Notes under the pieces: generated by a model
Told to the model about the DNA's origin: nothing
The model's input: the letters and a program-made list of their open reading frames with translations, nothing else
Databases searched by the model: none
Shown: positions 22,118 through 35,023 of the stretch, in pieces
Layout: each line of letters starts with the position of its first letter
Numbering within the stretch: the stretch's first letter is position 1
Assembly (NCBI GenBank): GCA_003255025.1
Contig: QANY01000273.1
Span: 103,977 to 167,976, forward strand
Source: Datisca glomerata
Lineage: Eukaryota > Streptophyta > Magnoliopsida > Cucurbitales > Datiscaceae
Direction of reading: 5' to 3'
Length of the DNA: 64,000 nt
Translations under genes and position numbers: made by a program

Positions 22118-23784
22118 CTTGATTTTTTAATTATGCATATTCTGTGATTAAACGTATGTATCATTGGATGTTGTGATGTTGTCATTTTTTTGTATGGTAG
22201 ATTCAAAATTATTTTGAATGTGTATTATGAATAGATCCCGATCTATTGGCACTAGGCGTTTATTTTTTCAGTTTCAGAATTGATGTATGCCGAAATTGAG
22301 CACATGATTTTATGTCATTTCTTTTCTTTTAAAAGTTATATATATTTTTTTAAATTTCATGTAATCCGTCGCAGCCTTGAACAGTCATCGCTGAAACCAC
22401 CACCGTCATTGTCCCCGTCCCCGCCACCGGACGCTGCCGCTACCATCGCCGGTCACCGCCGCCCACCACCATGTCGTGCCATCTCCTGATGCCCGCTGTA
22501 GTTCCTTGCACGGTAACCAGATTTTGTGAAACCGTAGGCGATAACAATTAGGGTTTAGGAAACCTTATGATGTTTCGCAAAAATCATAATCTCATATTTT
22601 ATCTTTAAAATTTTGAATTTTGAAATTTTTATTTTCAATGGATTAAAGATAATTAAAGTTGAAAAGATATGCCATCAGATATTTAAAAGATAATTATCCA
22701 TCTATTTTATCTTTTGAATTTTGAATTTAAAAGATAATCATCTATTTATTTATTTTATCTTTTGTATTTTAAATTTTAAAAGGGATTATTTAATTATATA
22801 AATAGTTTTCCTTAATTAATGGGTTTTGATCAAAATTTTTAATTTTGAAAGTGGGTGGAACTTCCTGAAGAACAAGGAGACAGTAACAGAGGCCATGAAT
22901 ATTAGTATTTAAATTAATTATAATTTATTTATTATTCTTTTATGGATTGTAATTAGAAATGAGTCAATATGGAGGTTAATTTAGAATAGATGATTTATTA
23001 TTAATCTCGTATCATCATATAACATATAATATAGAAATAGGGATATGCCAATATCAAAATATTCTGTAGCATGTACATGCATCATTGCAGTTTAATTTAT
23101 AATGAGATATAATTTAAATACAATGTGAATTTTATAAAAAATTTAAATTTTAAATTGAGAATTAAATTTTATAAAAGTTTATAATTTAAAAACTTGTTTT
23201 TTTCCAAATTAATTAAGCGATATAATTTTTGAAAAAACAACCAAAACTCATTTTTTCAAAAACTAAGTGGGATTGTCATTTACGTTGAAATGTTCTGAAG
23301 GTCCCCCACGCAAACTTGATCGTTGGACGATGGATGGTTTAGAGCCACCTTAGCGGTCCTCTCTTCAGTGGGAGAAACTTGAGAATCATGTCGCTTTGAG
23401 TCATCGGTTTAAAGGTTGCCATGGACTGTTAGTTCATGGAAATTTTTAAAACTGATGTGTTGGTTAAACACTCAGATCGAAGCACATTGGAATCCCTCAT
23501 AGGGGCTAGTCAATGGGGCTTAGGTGACCAAAACCATTGATGATTGGTTAAGCTAGCTGTAGTGACATCTTGAGAAGCGTTAACCAAATGAGAGGAGTCT
23601 CGATGTGATATGAGGTATCTTGAACGTTGCACTTAGATGAGACAAGCTATCATTGTTGATCGTAATATCGTGGAAGAAATATTTTTATTGGATTTTTAAA
23701 TATTTAAGTATTTACATCATGCATCATAGTTTCCTAAATGATTAAGTATTTATTTGCACCACTTTATTAATCTATCAAGTAATC
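22118..23784 (+). other. Copia leader region, no gene
   Basis: Long non-coding leader between primer site and gag. It is AT-rich except for a GC-rich block at about 22365-22490 (CCACCACCGTCATTG..., CCGCCACCGGACGC...) that would read as Pro/Ser/Ala-rich protein. That block may be a captured piece of another gene. Nothing else is recognised. Confidence 0.5.
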
Positions 23785-24620
23785 ATGTCGTTATCACCAC
23801 TCTCGACTATCTTAAACGCGAACAAACTTGTTGGTAAAAATTACGTGGATTGGAAACATAATCTTGATATTGTACTCGCCACCCCTTGTCCCCTTAGGCC
23901 TATTGTTGAATCAACTCAAGAGAAAAATGATGCTTATGCTTCTTGGTTGCGTTCTGATAAGATAGACAGATGTTATATCTTGACTTCTGATAGCAATGTG
24001 TTGCAACAATATTATCAGAACATGGAAACTATCATTGATATGATGCTGAACATCACCGAAATGTTCGGAGATCAGGATTGTCAAGCCAAATAGGCTGTTG
24101 TGTGAAACTTCATGAACTGTAGGATGAAACCTGGAACTTCTGTTAGAGAACAAATGATGTCGATCATTAGTTATCTGAATGAGATGGAGATCATGAGTGC
24201 TGAGGTAGATGGCGAGACATTAGTTAATATGATCCTTGAAATTCTGCCTGACATTTTTTAGAACTTGAAACTTAGTTATTCGATGAATAAGTTGAGATAC
24301 TCCCTTCCCGAGCTGATGAAGGAACTACAAGCTGTTGAGATCCTATTTCCGAAGGGAAAGAGGAAGACTGAAGAGGAAAACTTTACTGAAAACAAGCCTT
24401 CAACATCTGGCTCTAAAAAAAACACATGCTAGGTCCGAAGAAGGCTAAGAAGCATAACTCAAAAGCTGCGAAAGGTAAGGGCACTGCAAAAGTAAACAAG
24501 TCAAGAGACAAATGTCATCATTATGGAGCCGCTGGCCATTGGAAACACAACTGCCCAAACTATCTCAAGGAGTTGAAATCTGAAGGTATAATACTTGTTA
24601 GTGGAGCCTGTTATGTGGCT
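23785..24620 (+). pseudogene. gag of the copia element
   Basis: The start at 23785 gives MSLSPLSTILNANKLVGKNY followed by WKHNLDIVL, the typical opening of copia Gag (L.G.NY..W...ID..L). It stops at 24091. Shifted frames continue with FMNCRMKPGTSVREQMMSI and later NKSRDKCHHYGAAGHWKHNC. The last is a CCHC knuckle whose second cysteine has become tyrosine. Gag packages the element's RNA; this copy is broken by at least three stops or shifts. Confidence 0.85.
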
Positions 24621-24631
24621 GACTCTACCTT

Positions 24632-27430
24632 TTCATGGATTGTAGACTCTGCAGCCACTAACCATATTTGTTGTTCCTTATAGGGGTTTAGGGAAATCAG
24701 AAGTCTTGAGCATTGGTATCGACCATATCTATGAGAACTATTAAATTATCATTTAATAGCAACTTTATGGTTTTAAGTGATGTTTATTATATCTCAGTTA
24801 TTAGGAAGAACCTTATTTCAGTAGCTAGTTTAATTAAGCAAGGATTCAATTTGAATTTCATTGATAAATATATTAGTATTCTTAGAAATGACTACTTAAT
24901 TACTACTGCACGTTTGATAAATAACTGCTTTACATAAAATCGACAATTCCAATGATATGTGACACTGAAGTAAATACCGATGTATAAAAGGATAGTAAAA
25001 GGTTGAAGTCTAAGTTAACCGATCTAACCTATTTGTGATACTTACGTCTTGCAAAGGATGGTGCATTACAAACTTTAAGTGTGGGATCACTCACATGTGA
25101 ATCATGTATAGAAGGTAAAATGACCAAAAGACCCTTTTCAGCAAAGGGTGAAAGAGTCACTCAATGCCTCGAACTCATATGTGGGCCATTGAATATCCTA
25201 GCAAGAAGAGGTTATGAATATTTTGTAACCTTCATTGATGACTACTCACATTTTGGACATGTTTATCTAATGCACCAAAAGTCTGAAACTTTTGAAAAGT
25301 TTAAATAGTACAAGGGTATGGTCGAAAAGAAATTAGAGAAACAAATCAAAAAGCTATGATCTCATCGTGGTGGAGAGTACTTGCTAGGAAAGTTCGAAGA
25401 CTTTCTTAAGGAATAAGGTATACTTTCTCAGCTTACAACACATGGCACTCTAAAATAGAATGTTGTGTCAGAGAGAAAGAATCGAACTCTGATGGATATG
25501 GTTAGATCAGTTATGAGTTACTCGTCCCTCCCATATTCATTCTGGGATATGCCTTGGAAACAACAACATACATTCTGAACCAAGTTCCATCGAAGATGGT
25601 GCTTGGCATGCCATATGAAAGATGGAATGGACAAAAGTCGTCTGTTAACCACTTTAGAATATTTTGGATCGCCCAATACATGTTAAGAAACAGAAGACAG
25701 GCAAGTTGGCTAGTCGATCAGAATTATGCATGTTTGTAGGATATCTGAAAAGAATGAATGGGTATGTCTTTTATAGTCCGACTAACAAGAAATTATTCAT
25801 AAGCACGCATGCATATTTTCTTGAAGAATACTATATAAGAAGTGTGAAGCCGAGAAGCACTCTTATGCTAGATGAATTATTGAGTGGGAGAACACTGACT
25901 CCCCAATCAGAAACTGTTCCTAATTCAATAATGGAAGAACCACAGTTGGGGCGAGAGCTTTTGGATCATCAACGTAGTGGGAGGGTTGTGAGACAGCCTT
26001 ACAGGTACATGTCTTATGAAGATGTCTTAACAACAGTTTTAGATAAGGGTCATGATGAACCTGTTTCCTACTCACAGGCCGTGGCTAGTCTTGAAGTAAG
26101 CCTATAGCAAGAAGCCATGAACGTTAAGATACATTCGATGTACTCCAATGAAGTCTGAAAACTTGTAGATCCTCCTAAAGGGGTAAAACTTGTAGAGTGT
26201 AAATGGATCTATAAGAAAAAGAGAGGTCCTGATGGGAATGTGAGAACATTCAAAGTTAGGCTAGTAGCCAAAGGCTACACTCAAAAAGGAAGGTATAGAC
26301 TATGAGGATATCTTCTCGCCAGAAGCCATACTGAAATCTATCTGAATCCTCCTGTCCATTGTTGGTGCCCTCGATTACAAGATTTGGTAGATAGATGTCA
26401 AGACTACTTTTATGAATGACAATCTTTAAGAGTACATTTATATGCCTCAACCAGGCTGGTTCATGGAGAAAGACTAAGAGGGTAAGGTGTACGAACTGCT
26501 GAAGTCGATTTATGGACTTAAGTAAGCATCACAGTCGTGGAATATTAGATTCGATGAAACTGTTAAAAACTTTGGTCTTGAACAGTTAGCGGATAAACCA
26601 TGTGTGTATAAGCTAATATACGAAGGGATAGTGATTTTTCTAGTCTTGTACGTAGATGATATTCTACTAATTGAGAATAATGTAGAAAAATTATCTGATG
26701 TCAAGATTTGGCTTGCAAAGTAATTTGATATGAAGGATCTTGGAGAAACTGTATTTCTCTTAGGTATTCAGATATTTCGAGAAAGGAAGAATAGACAATT
26801 GACATTGTCTCAAGCATCTTATATTAATAAGGTGATAGATCCTTCAGTATGAAAGACTCCAAAAAGGGATATCTTCCTTTCAGGCATGGAGCCAACCTCT
26901 CAAGAAAAATTATCTATGCCTCAGCCACAGGAAGTCTCATGTATGCGATACTTTTCACTAGGCAAGACATTTGCTATGTCGTGGGCGTGGTGAGTCATTT
27001 CCAATCTAATCCTGAAATCGAGCAGTAGAATGTCGTCAAGCATATCCTTAAGTTTTTTAGGAGAATAAAGAACTACATGCTTGTGTATTCAAGTACTGAC
27101 CTAAATATGACGGGGTATATCATTCTGATTTCCAATCAAATAAGGATTCTAGGAGGTCCACTTCAGGATTGGTGTTCATCCTGAATGGTGGAGCAGTTAT
27201 ATGGAGAAGTATGAAGCAATCTTGCATTATTGATTCTACCATGGAAGCTGAATATGTGACAGCTTGTGAAGCTGCTAAGGAGACTATATGGCTTAAAAAG
27301 TTCTTGAATACTCTGGAAGTTGTTCCAGAAGCTGACAAGCCCATCACGCTTTATTGCGATAACAGTGAGGCTATAGCAAACTCGTAGGAACCAATGAGCC
27401 ACAAAAGATCCAAGCACATAGAGCGTAAAT
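24632..27430 (+). pseudogene. pol of the copia element: protease, integrase, RT, RNase H
   Basis: Protease: WIVDSAATNHIC at about 24635, where the usual DSGAT has Ala for Gly. Integrase: SCIEGKMTKRPF (about 25100), then ELICGPLNI...YFVTFIDDYSHFG..YLM (25165-25275), and later a SERKNRTLMDMVRS-type helix (25470-25510). RT: VKLVECKWIYKKKRGPDGN (about 26190), FKVRLVAKGYTQKG, then YVDDILL near 26652, the catalytic motif. RNase H: TSGLVFILNGGAVIWRS (27163), TMEAEYVTACEAAKE, YCDNSEAIA, and then the final HIE. At least a dozen stops are present. Confidence 0.9.
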
Positions 27431-27592
27431 AGCACCTGATAAGAGAGATTGTTCAGCGTGGAGATGTTAAGTTATACACATATCAACGGTCAATAACCTG
27501 ACAGATCCACTCACGAAGACTTTAAGCAGTAAAGTCTTTGATGGTCATCTGGATGTCATGAGGATACGAGATTGTACACGCCTACTCTAGTC

Positions 27593-27604
27593 CAAGTGGA
27601 AGAT
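27593..27604 (+). promoter_or_regulatory. Polypurine tract of the copia element
   Basis: The purine-rich stretch AAGTGGAAGAT sits immediately before the 3' LTR, where copia elements place their plus-strand primer. Confidence 0.6.
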
Positions 27605-29489
27605 TATTGGAATTATGTCCCTAAAGTAGGGTGTAATAATTATTTATGAGTATTTAATTATTTCTCAGACTTTTTGTATTACTAAATTTAATGAATGAAT
27701 GAAAGTTTTTCTATTAATTAAAATGTATTTATAATTAATCAAGTCCACAAAACTATTGTCAACGTAAGAAGAGTAAAGATAAAGGAGTCTTCCAGAAAAA
27801 CTCTTATGAAATAGTTCAGAATGATATTCACAGCCTTAGGATCGATTGGGCAATCGAGTCTGATTATGACTATTAGGTCGAACCAAATGATGCCAGTCTT
27901 AGGGCATGAGAGTGGGAACTCTGACGGTTGACCAAGGCATGTTATGAAACGTGTTGAGTAGACCAGTAACAAATTAGTTTAGAGTAAAACCATTTACCTA
28001 GCTCTAAATATAATTGTTACACCTTAAGGGTATTTTCATAATTATCTTTATCCTGCAGTGAATATGTTAGCTTGACTTGGTTACTTGCAGATTTTGATAT
28101 GCCAAATGGGTGAATTTGAATGGCCGGACAATACCTCAGCTATTGGGATCGTAATTGAAGTATGTTGGAGTTGCGTGATTCATAGATATGAAAATTTATA
28201 GTTAGATTGCGAAAACAACAATATCACCTTATGATTTATTGATGGGTGTGTGAATAAATTAACATGGTCAAGTATTCAATGAAATGAGTCATAGAATAAG
28301 ACTTCTAAATTGTACGAGAAAATTCGCTGTTATGTCTTTGCCATTCACAGTTAATAAAGGAGCTATGATAATAATAACAAGATGGGTAAAATGGTAATTT
28401 TACATCCCGCTCTTGTTACTGATATTTATGAAGGGTAATATGTTAAAATATTTTATACATCGTAAAATAAAAGTGTTTATTTGCACCAGTAGAAAATGAA
28501 TCGAGAGTTGATTCGTCATCGAACATATAGTAGAGTCGTACGATGTCAGGATTAAATATGTCAGGAATTTATGGAGATAAATTCGCCGAATATTTGAATC
28601 CTATAGCTATATTCATATGGGTCTATTCAGTCTCATGAATAGCTCATGATGATAAGAATAGAAGAAACTACATCAGTTGGACCAAAATGTGTTTTAAGCC
28701 AATGAGTATTTTCTAAACCCATATGTTATGGGTGTTGTCACTTTATTAGTGAAGAGTAATTAATTGGTGTTCAAATTAATTAATATATTATTTTATAAGC
28801 ATTGAATAATTAGTAAATAAGAAAAATTAATTGATTGATGGAGATCAATTTAAATTTATCAATTTGGATCGATATTTTTGGACACAACATTGACTCTTGG
28901 AAGATATACAATTTTTGGCAATAGTAAAGAATAAGGGGGTAAATTTTGGAAATTGCACATACATGGAGTATATGTGAAAATTTTAAAATTATTATATAAG
29001 GGATGACATTAGGGTTGCCTTGCTAACCTAAGTGTGTTGATACAACCCTACTCAGACAGAACCGAAAAAAGGTTTCTCTCTCCCCTCCTACTACTTGCCG
29101 CCCACTAGAGGAAGAGAAAATTTTGCTTTTTCTTCCTCAGTTGTTTTAAGAGCTCACACTCAATTCCTAATGACGTTCTTGCGAGATATACTTCTGAATC
29201 CAAAGAGTGGTTGTTGGCGCGAAGACTAAATGAAGTTCTTGGATTTGAAGATCGAAGAACGTGAAGCATTTAATAAGGATTCCACCAATTCAGAAAGTCT
29301 CCGATACAACGAAAATGTATAAATCGTTTCTACCTCTATTGAATGCGTTTAACTTTGTATGAATAATCGGATGTATGATTTTAATATTTAATATGATTAA
29401 ATGAATTGATGTAAAAGATTTTGATATTCCACCCACGAACCTTTCGTGGTTCAATGATTTTTCCTCAAATTTTAAAACACGATCCAACA
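27605..29489 (+). repeat. 3' LTR of the copia element
   Basis: 1885 bp, ending GATCCAACA. It keeps the promoter block missing from the 5' LTR: TATATAA at 28993-28999, followed about 70 bp later by a pyrimidine-rich CTCTCTCCCCTCCTAC. Otherwise it matches the 5' LTR with scattered differences. Confidence 0.92.
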
Positions 29490-30110
29490 AAAGCATCTAG
29501 CAAAATCCGATTCAAAGTGATAACCCCCTCCCCAATATCACTTTCACACTTTAAAACTAACACTATTATCTTTATACAAGGAGCATCAACTAGAAAAAAA
29601 TATCTAGTACGCTCAGATACAAAGTGATAAGTCCTCCCTCCCCCAACACATTAAAACTAACAATATTATCTTAGACAATGAGTATCAATCAAAAAGTATT
29701 TAAAAAATATATTGCACGCTCAGATACAAAGTGATAACACTCTCGCCCCCCTGCGCGCGCGCACACACACACACTAAAACGAACACTATTATCTTAGAAA
29801 ATGAGCATCAATCTAAAAGTATTCAAAAATCATCTAGCACGATCAGATACAAAGTGAGACCCCCCCCCCACACACAAACATTGAAGCGAACACTATTATC
29901 TTAGACAATGAGCATCAATCTAAAAGTTTTCAACAAAAATCTAACAGAGTGTGATACAAAGTGATATCCCCCCCCTCAAACACACACACACAAACTAACA
30001 TTATTACCTTTGACAATGAGCATCAATCAAAAAGTATTCAAAAAGCATCTAGCACGCTCAGATGCAAAATGATAGCCCCCCCAACACACATTGAAATTTA
30101 CATGATTATC
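29490..30110. repeat. Tandem array, about six units of roughly 105-120 bp
   Basis: Each unit contains GATACAAAGTGATA, a C-rich run (CCCCCC, sometimes with GCGCGC or CACACA), A.TAACA.TATTATCTT, ACAATGAGCATCAATC.AAAAG, TATTCAAAAA and CATCTAGCACGCTCA. Units start near 29513, 29620, 29727, 29848, 29955 and 30065. It lies in the last intron of the transposase_24-type gene and was interrupted by the copia element. The sequence left of the copia (20460-20490, CATCAATTAGAAAGTATTG) resembles one unit. Confidence 0.85.
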
Positions 30111-31941
30111 AATCATAATATTTTAGAAGGATTACTCACATATCTTTTCTTAGCAGTATCATTCTGCCAACCTATTTTAGCAATGAAATGCATGTTGGAA
30201 AATATTTCGATTCGAGTAGGTGCTACCCCAGTTAAAGCTTCATATCCAAAATATAATAAAAGTTGAGTCGTTAATTATTATATTTTTAACATAATTGAGA
30301 GTACTTAAAAAATATGTTGATTCACCTGACGAAATTAATGATCAAGAAAAGATACTTTCCCTTCATTATGATTGCATTGAAGGTTTTGACGGTTTTGAGC
30401 ATTGGTTTTTAGTGTGCCTATAATAAATGAGTTTAATGATTGAAATAATTAGTCAAATAATCAAAAGTAAAACATAAGCTTTGATAATAGAAATTACCCC
30501 AAACTTATCTGTCTCCCAAACTATGTATAACCAATCCTAATCATCACGTGATACACCCTTATAAGGATGTCATTGTCCTACTATTGGATCTTTAAATTTT
30601 TAATAATGTCTATGCAATATGTACTTGTATCCCTTGTATGTGTTCATTGCTTCAAACTTAATCCATTCGATCATAGCATTACTGGTCGATTCAAAAGAAA
30701 AATAGACCTGCAATAATCTTTTATTATCAGTCACGCAATAAAAAATATAACAATAAATAGATGTATCCTTATTACATGCAGCCTATTAATTATACCTGCC
30801 AGGAATTCTGAAATGGCTCATTAACCTCTCCACCGCAGTCTCTCTTATTGGCCCATGAACATTTCTCAGAATCCTCGAAGAAGATGAAGCCCCTAAAACA
30901 AAATAAAGAATAAGAAACCATTATAATAAGAATTATTACAAAGTGTATATACCTGTTTGAGAATCAACTTCATCAATAATAGATCCTACAACATGATCTA
31001 GATTTTCATGAGGAGTATTTCTTCTGGGAGACATTAACCCGCATCAAGATAAGTGGCATGAAAGAAGATCATAAACATGTTATTGCTTACAAACACTACA
31101 AGAAATATAGTATTCTACAAGAGTCGGATATCCCCGTGAAAAGCAATCCACATGGATCATTCGGTGCCTGTGACAATGTCTCATACTAAAAGTTCATGTT
31201 TTTTACAAGGTACATCACCTCCTGTGAAAACCTATGTGGTCTCTTGCTTTTTACAAGATTTTTCGACTCCTGTAGGACGCTGTTTAATAGGATTTTCAGA
31301 CCCTTGTTGAATGTATTCAATAAGTGTTTTTAATACTTGTGAATTAACATCTACAAATATTTTGTATCTCATAATGTGAGATACCATAATGTTCAACGTA
31401 TTCATATTAAACACTTTCAAAAGGATAATTTTAAATAGCATAAAGAGCACCAATATAATACTTTACAATATTAATATATATTTCATTTGAAGAAAGTGCT
31501 ATATTATTTAATCAACTTACAAATAAATCTAACTTGAAAACTAACTTATCCTTAAAATATAGAAGAAACACTTGTTCTTAAAATATATAAGCAACACTTG
31601 TTCTAATCTTGTCCATTATAATTATCTACCACGACCATGTTTATCTTCACCTAAAGCATTGTTTTTCCCCACTGTTGCAACTTCATCTTGGTGGCATCTA
31701 CTTCAATGGACCACTAGCCATATGCATGTAAAAAAGAACACCAAGGGATTCAAAAGATATTTATAACATCCAAATGGATATTAGAACACTGCAGTCAGGC
31801 ATAACAAAAAAAAACCCTATAACTTAACAGGTAAGCATACAAGCTCATGCAGGTAAAAGAAGAAACTATGAAAGGCACTTGTACGTACCCAAAAACACAC
31901 TAAAAACACACATGCAGAATCCCAAAGGATAGCTAACTTAC

Positions 31942-32025
31942 CAAACCAATATGGCCCAATTGGCCACACTTGTCACAAGTGCCCACTTGTTTTGCAAAAG
32001 TAGCAGTCTTGTGCTTAGAAGACAT
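31942..32025 (-). CDS. Possible first exon with a zinc-knuckle start
   Basis: A start at 32025 on minus gives exactly 28 codons, MSSKHKTATFAKQVGTCDKC then GQLGHIGL, followed by a consensus donor GTAAGT. The C..CGQLGH core resembles the first three ligands of a CCHC knuckle; the last Cys would have to be in the next exon, which was not found. It may be a passenger gene of the 3.86-kb CACTA element or a chance match. Confidence 0.3.
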
Positions 32026-34261
32026 CAACAAAAGCAGTAATCACCCTCGGTTGTGATTGAAATTAAAACTCACTCAAAGGTAAGTAAATAGGAAGGTACA
32101 GAGAAATAAATGGTGCAATTGACAAAAAGGCCATGGAATAAGAATAGGAAAGTTAGAACAGAATGAACACTGCTCAACATTAGAAGTATCTGGTAAGACA
32201 AATAGCTAATATCAATATGTCACAATGCAAGTCCCCTAATTTCACATTTCCATCACAATCATATGTTTTAAAAATACATAGATGCATCACAAATAACAAG
32301 AATAAAGTTGCTCTAATTTACATTAACATAATTGCTTACAAAATGTGATCCTTCAAGTAGCTAGTCCTCATAAGTTTCCAACATTATCTGTACAACATAA
32401 TTTGTAAATTGATCCTTCATCATCACCTATATCCCATCAGTCAAATAAGAAAAGCTACTCACAACCATGTCACTCGTGATAAACATCAAACAACATACCT
32501 TTTTTTTATTATCAAGAAAGTAATGAGATCATGATCTCTAAAATACATACTTCATCAGCTACCAATTAGTCCATACTGGAGCACATTCATGCAGTAAGAT
32601 ATAAATTAACTTTTTTGAATTCACATACTATATAACAGAGGATGTGAGATAGTTAAAAGAGAAAATTAACAAGATGGGCAAAAAACCCTTGAGAGGAATA
32701 GTAATTCTAAGATTACCTCACTGAGAGAGGAAAAGTAATTCTAAGATTACTTCACTATCACAAGAATATCACTAGAAAAGAGAAGAAGCACCCAAAGTGC
32801 AACTAACATTCCAATTTATGCAGCTCTTGTTGTAACCATCTAATAAACAATAGGGTGAGTGCTCTTGCAATGTTAAATTAAGATAAGTTTTAGATTAAAT
32901 TTATCAGCTTATTAAATATCAATTTTTTCAAAATTTTTAAAAAAGATTGCACCAATGAGAAGAGATGCAAGCAAGAAGATTCATTAGAGTAAATCTCAAG
33001 TACTAACCTTTACTAGGATCAGCAACCACACAGAAACTTGCACATTGGACAGACATCTTAAAATAAGCAAAAACTAAACTCATTTCAAAAATTAAAAACC
33101 TATAAGATAATCAATATAAGTACTGATTTTATGTAACAGAATGTTTACACATACTTTACGTTAAAATGTAAAAAGTAACAAGCCTCAATATTAAGTTGCT
33201 CTAGTATTCAAATGGGTTTAAGACTTTATCTAGCACCATGGAATCTCATTATATAGCACAAGGGTAACAATGTGATGACCAATAATGAAAAATGCAGAAT
33301 TATCTCAAGAGTCTCATTATGCATTCCAATATTCCAACCATAAGAGCCAATAATATCGTAAGCTCCATGTACAATTCATTAGACGAATTGACAATTTTAC
33401 CTAATACGTTAGAGACAATGAGGGAGACGAATGCTCAAAATCTAAGAATCGTATCTCCACCAACAAAACCAACAATGAAATTATAGCAAGCTCCAACATA
33501 CCTTCTCAAAAACTCAAGGAAAAAATCTTGGATCCCCACACCTTCACATGCAAACTCAACTCTTCTTTTAGGTATTCCAGCAAGCTGCTCTCGTACAAAA
33601 CCATCTTTCACAATTTTTAACAATTCCTTAAAGGTCATTACTAGCAAGTTTTCACATATAATCTCTAATTCAAGAAAAAGAAACTTTACAAGCATTGAAT
33701 ATGATACTGGCTTCGTCTAGCAAGTGGTTCATGTCGATTATGTGGTTCTTAAGAAAGGAAGAAGAAAATTTTTACATCTATTTTGAGAATATGACACTCC
33801 TACACACACATAAACATCACACACCCACATATTGAAAAGAAAACGAGAGCAGAAAAAGATTCAAATCAATCATTCTCATCTTTATTTCGAAGTATGGAAG
33901 AGAGCAGAAAAAGATTCAAATATGATTCCCACATCCACATATTGATCATACTCGATAACTGAGAAGACATGCTTAACATTTCCAAATAGCAAAATTAGTC
34001 ACCCTTGGTGCATTTTTTACTTAACTAGACTCCGAAATCAACCTAAAGACTACCCCATTAACCTTAAGTTGAAAATCCTGCAAAACTAGCAAAATGTATT
34101 AGACTCTTACAACAAGAAGAGGATGCGATTAAAGTAAAATCATGAAAGATAAAGGAGAGGAGAGGGAGATGTCCCTTAGGGTTCCTTCGTGTTCCTTGGT
34201 GGCCATGACACAATAGCTGTGGTGATGAGGCTCGCACCATTTCTTCATTCTACAAAGAGAA

Positions 34262-34660
34262 ATAGAGAAGAAAATGAGACAAACCCATGGGTATGTGAAA
34301 ATCAGACCAAGCATAGTGACCCATGGTGAAGAAAACAGAGAAAATTAGAAAAGAAAATGAGACCCACGATGAAGAGAACCAAGCACAGTGACGAGACTCA
34401 AGATGAAAACCAGTGATAGCCACGAGGATGAGCTCAATCGAACCCATGGGCGATCTCTCAGGCAAAGAAAGTGAGAAAAACCATGGATATGAGAAAATCA
34501 GCCCAATAACAGTGACCCACAGTGAAAGAAACGGAGAAAATCAGGGAATAAAATGAGACCCACAATGACGAGAACCAAGCACAGTGACGAGACCCATGAT
34601 GAAAACCAGTGGGAGCCACGACAATGAGCTTAGGTGAACCCACGAGTGATTTCCCAGGTG
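34262..34660. repeat. Tandem duplication, period about 195 bp, in the nested CACTA
   Basis: Two units share GAAAATCAG.CCAA.CA.AGTGACCCA, AAAATGAGACCCAC.ATGA, GAACCAAGCACAGTGACGAGA and GATGAAAACCAGTG. Reading on minus gives two similar 70-residue peptides with GFH..SRHCAWFSS.WVSF in common, but both lack support as genes. Confidence 0.8.
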
Positions 34661-35023
34661 AAGCTCTTCGGGAAAAATCTAATCGCCCACTTTCGAGAAC
34701 CCTAACTCACTGTCTTATAATGAAAGAGAGATTGAGAGAAGAAGGGTCATGTTGAAAAAGGGAGCAACTAGTTTTAAGCCCCGCATTTGAAATTTTATGT
34801 CATTTCTAATTTTAAGTCCCGCCTTTTTTTTACTTTTGACATGAATAAATTTTACTTGATTTTTAATTCTCTTGTTGTTTCTTATTTTTTACAAGAGTAG
34901 ACTGAAACTCTTGTATTTTATTCCTATAGAATGTTATATTTCTTATAGTGAAAATAAATTAAAGTAAATGTAAGAAGATATGAATGGATATTTTACGCTA
35001 ACATGCTCACCGTACTTTAAAAT

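Larger units (their letters stand above)
20491..29489 (+). mobile_element. Ty1-copia LTR retrotransposon, degenerate
   Basis: LTRs at 20491-22103 and 27605-29489 begin TGTTGGAATTATGTCC (TATTGG in the second) and end GATCCAACA. A primer site TGATATCAGAGC follows the first LTR (one mismatch to the usual initiator-Met tRNA site) and a purine-rich AAGTGGAAGAT precedes the second. The interior holds gag, protease, integrase, RT and RNase H in copia order, all with stops. It is inserted in the last intron of the transposase_24-type gene, next to a 105-bp repeat array. The target duplication is unclear (AAATA left, AAAGC right). Confidence 0.93.
20185..31034 (-). pseudogene. transposase_24-type (Ptta/En/Spm) gene of the 24-kb element, six exons
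   Basis: Exons on minus, each bounded by GT/AG unless noted: 30953-31034 (MSPRRNTPHENL...), 30796-30894 (SSSRILRNVHGPIRETAVER), 30498-30707 (IEWIKFEAMNTYKGYKYILH then PYKGVSRDD.DWLY..WETDKF), 30326-30417 (TNAQNRQNLQCNHNEGKVSF), about 30140-30243 (GVAPTRIEIFSNMH; acceptor degraded), 20185-20424 (ELIAEDATPCTKEEIVEEVL then GRNKGFGHG). This order matches plant transposase_24 proteins: a W..h..K....Y...LH start, PP.GV..DDW, an NR....H.GG segment, P.RIELF..TH, then an E.I..EVLG..GY..G tail. Two or more stops and a phase problem at exon 3 make it dead. The fifth intron contains a 105-bp repeat array and a 9-kb copia element. Confidence 0.72.
31094..34950. mobile_element. Second nested CACTA element, 3.86 kb
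   Basis: TIRs: CACTACAAGAAATATA at 31094 and, on minus from 34950, CACTATAAGAAATATA, followed by related CATTCTA.A. and ACAAGAGT sequences. The flanking 3 bp are AAA on both sides (31091-31093, 34951-34953). It lies between the start of the transposase_24-type gene and the DUF4216-like tail of TNP2 in the larger CACTA element, so it inserted after that one. No transposase is recognised inside. It holds a possible zinc-knuckle exon and a 195-bp tandem duplication. It is likely non-autonomous. Confidence 0.85.
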
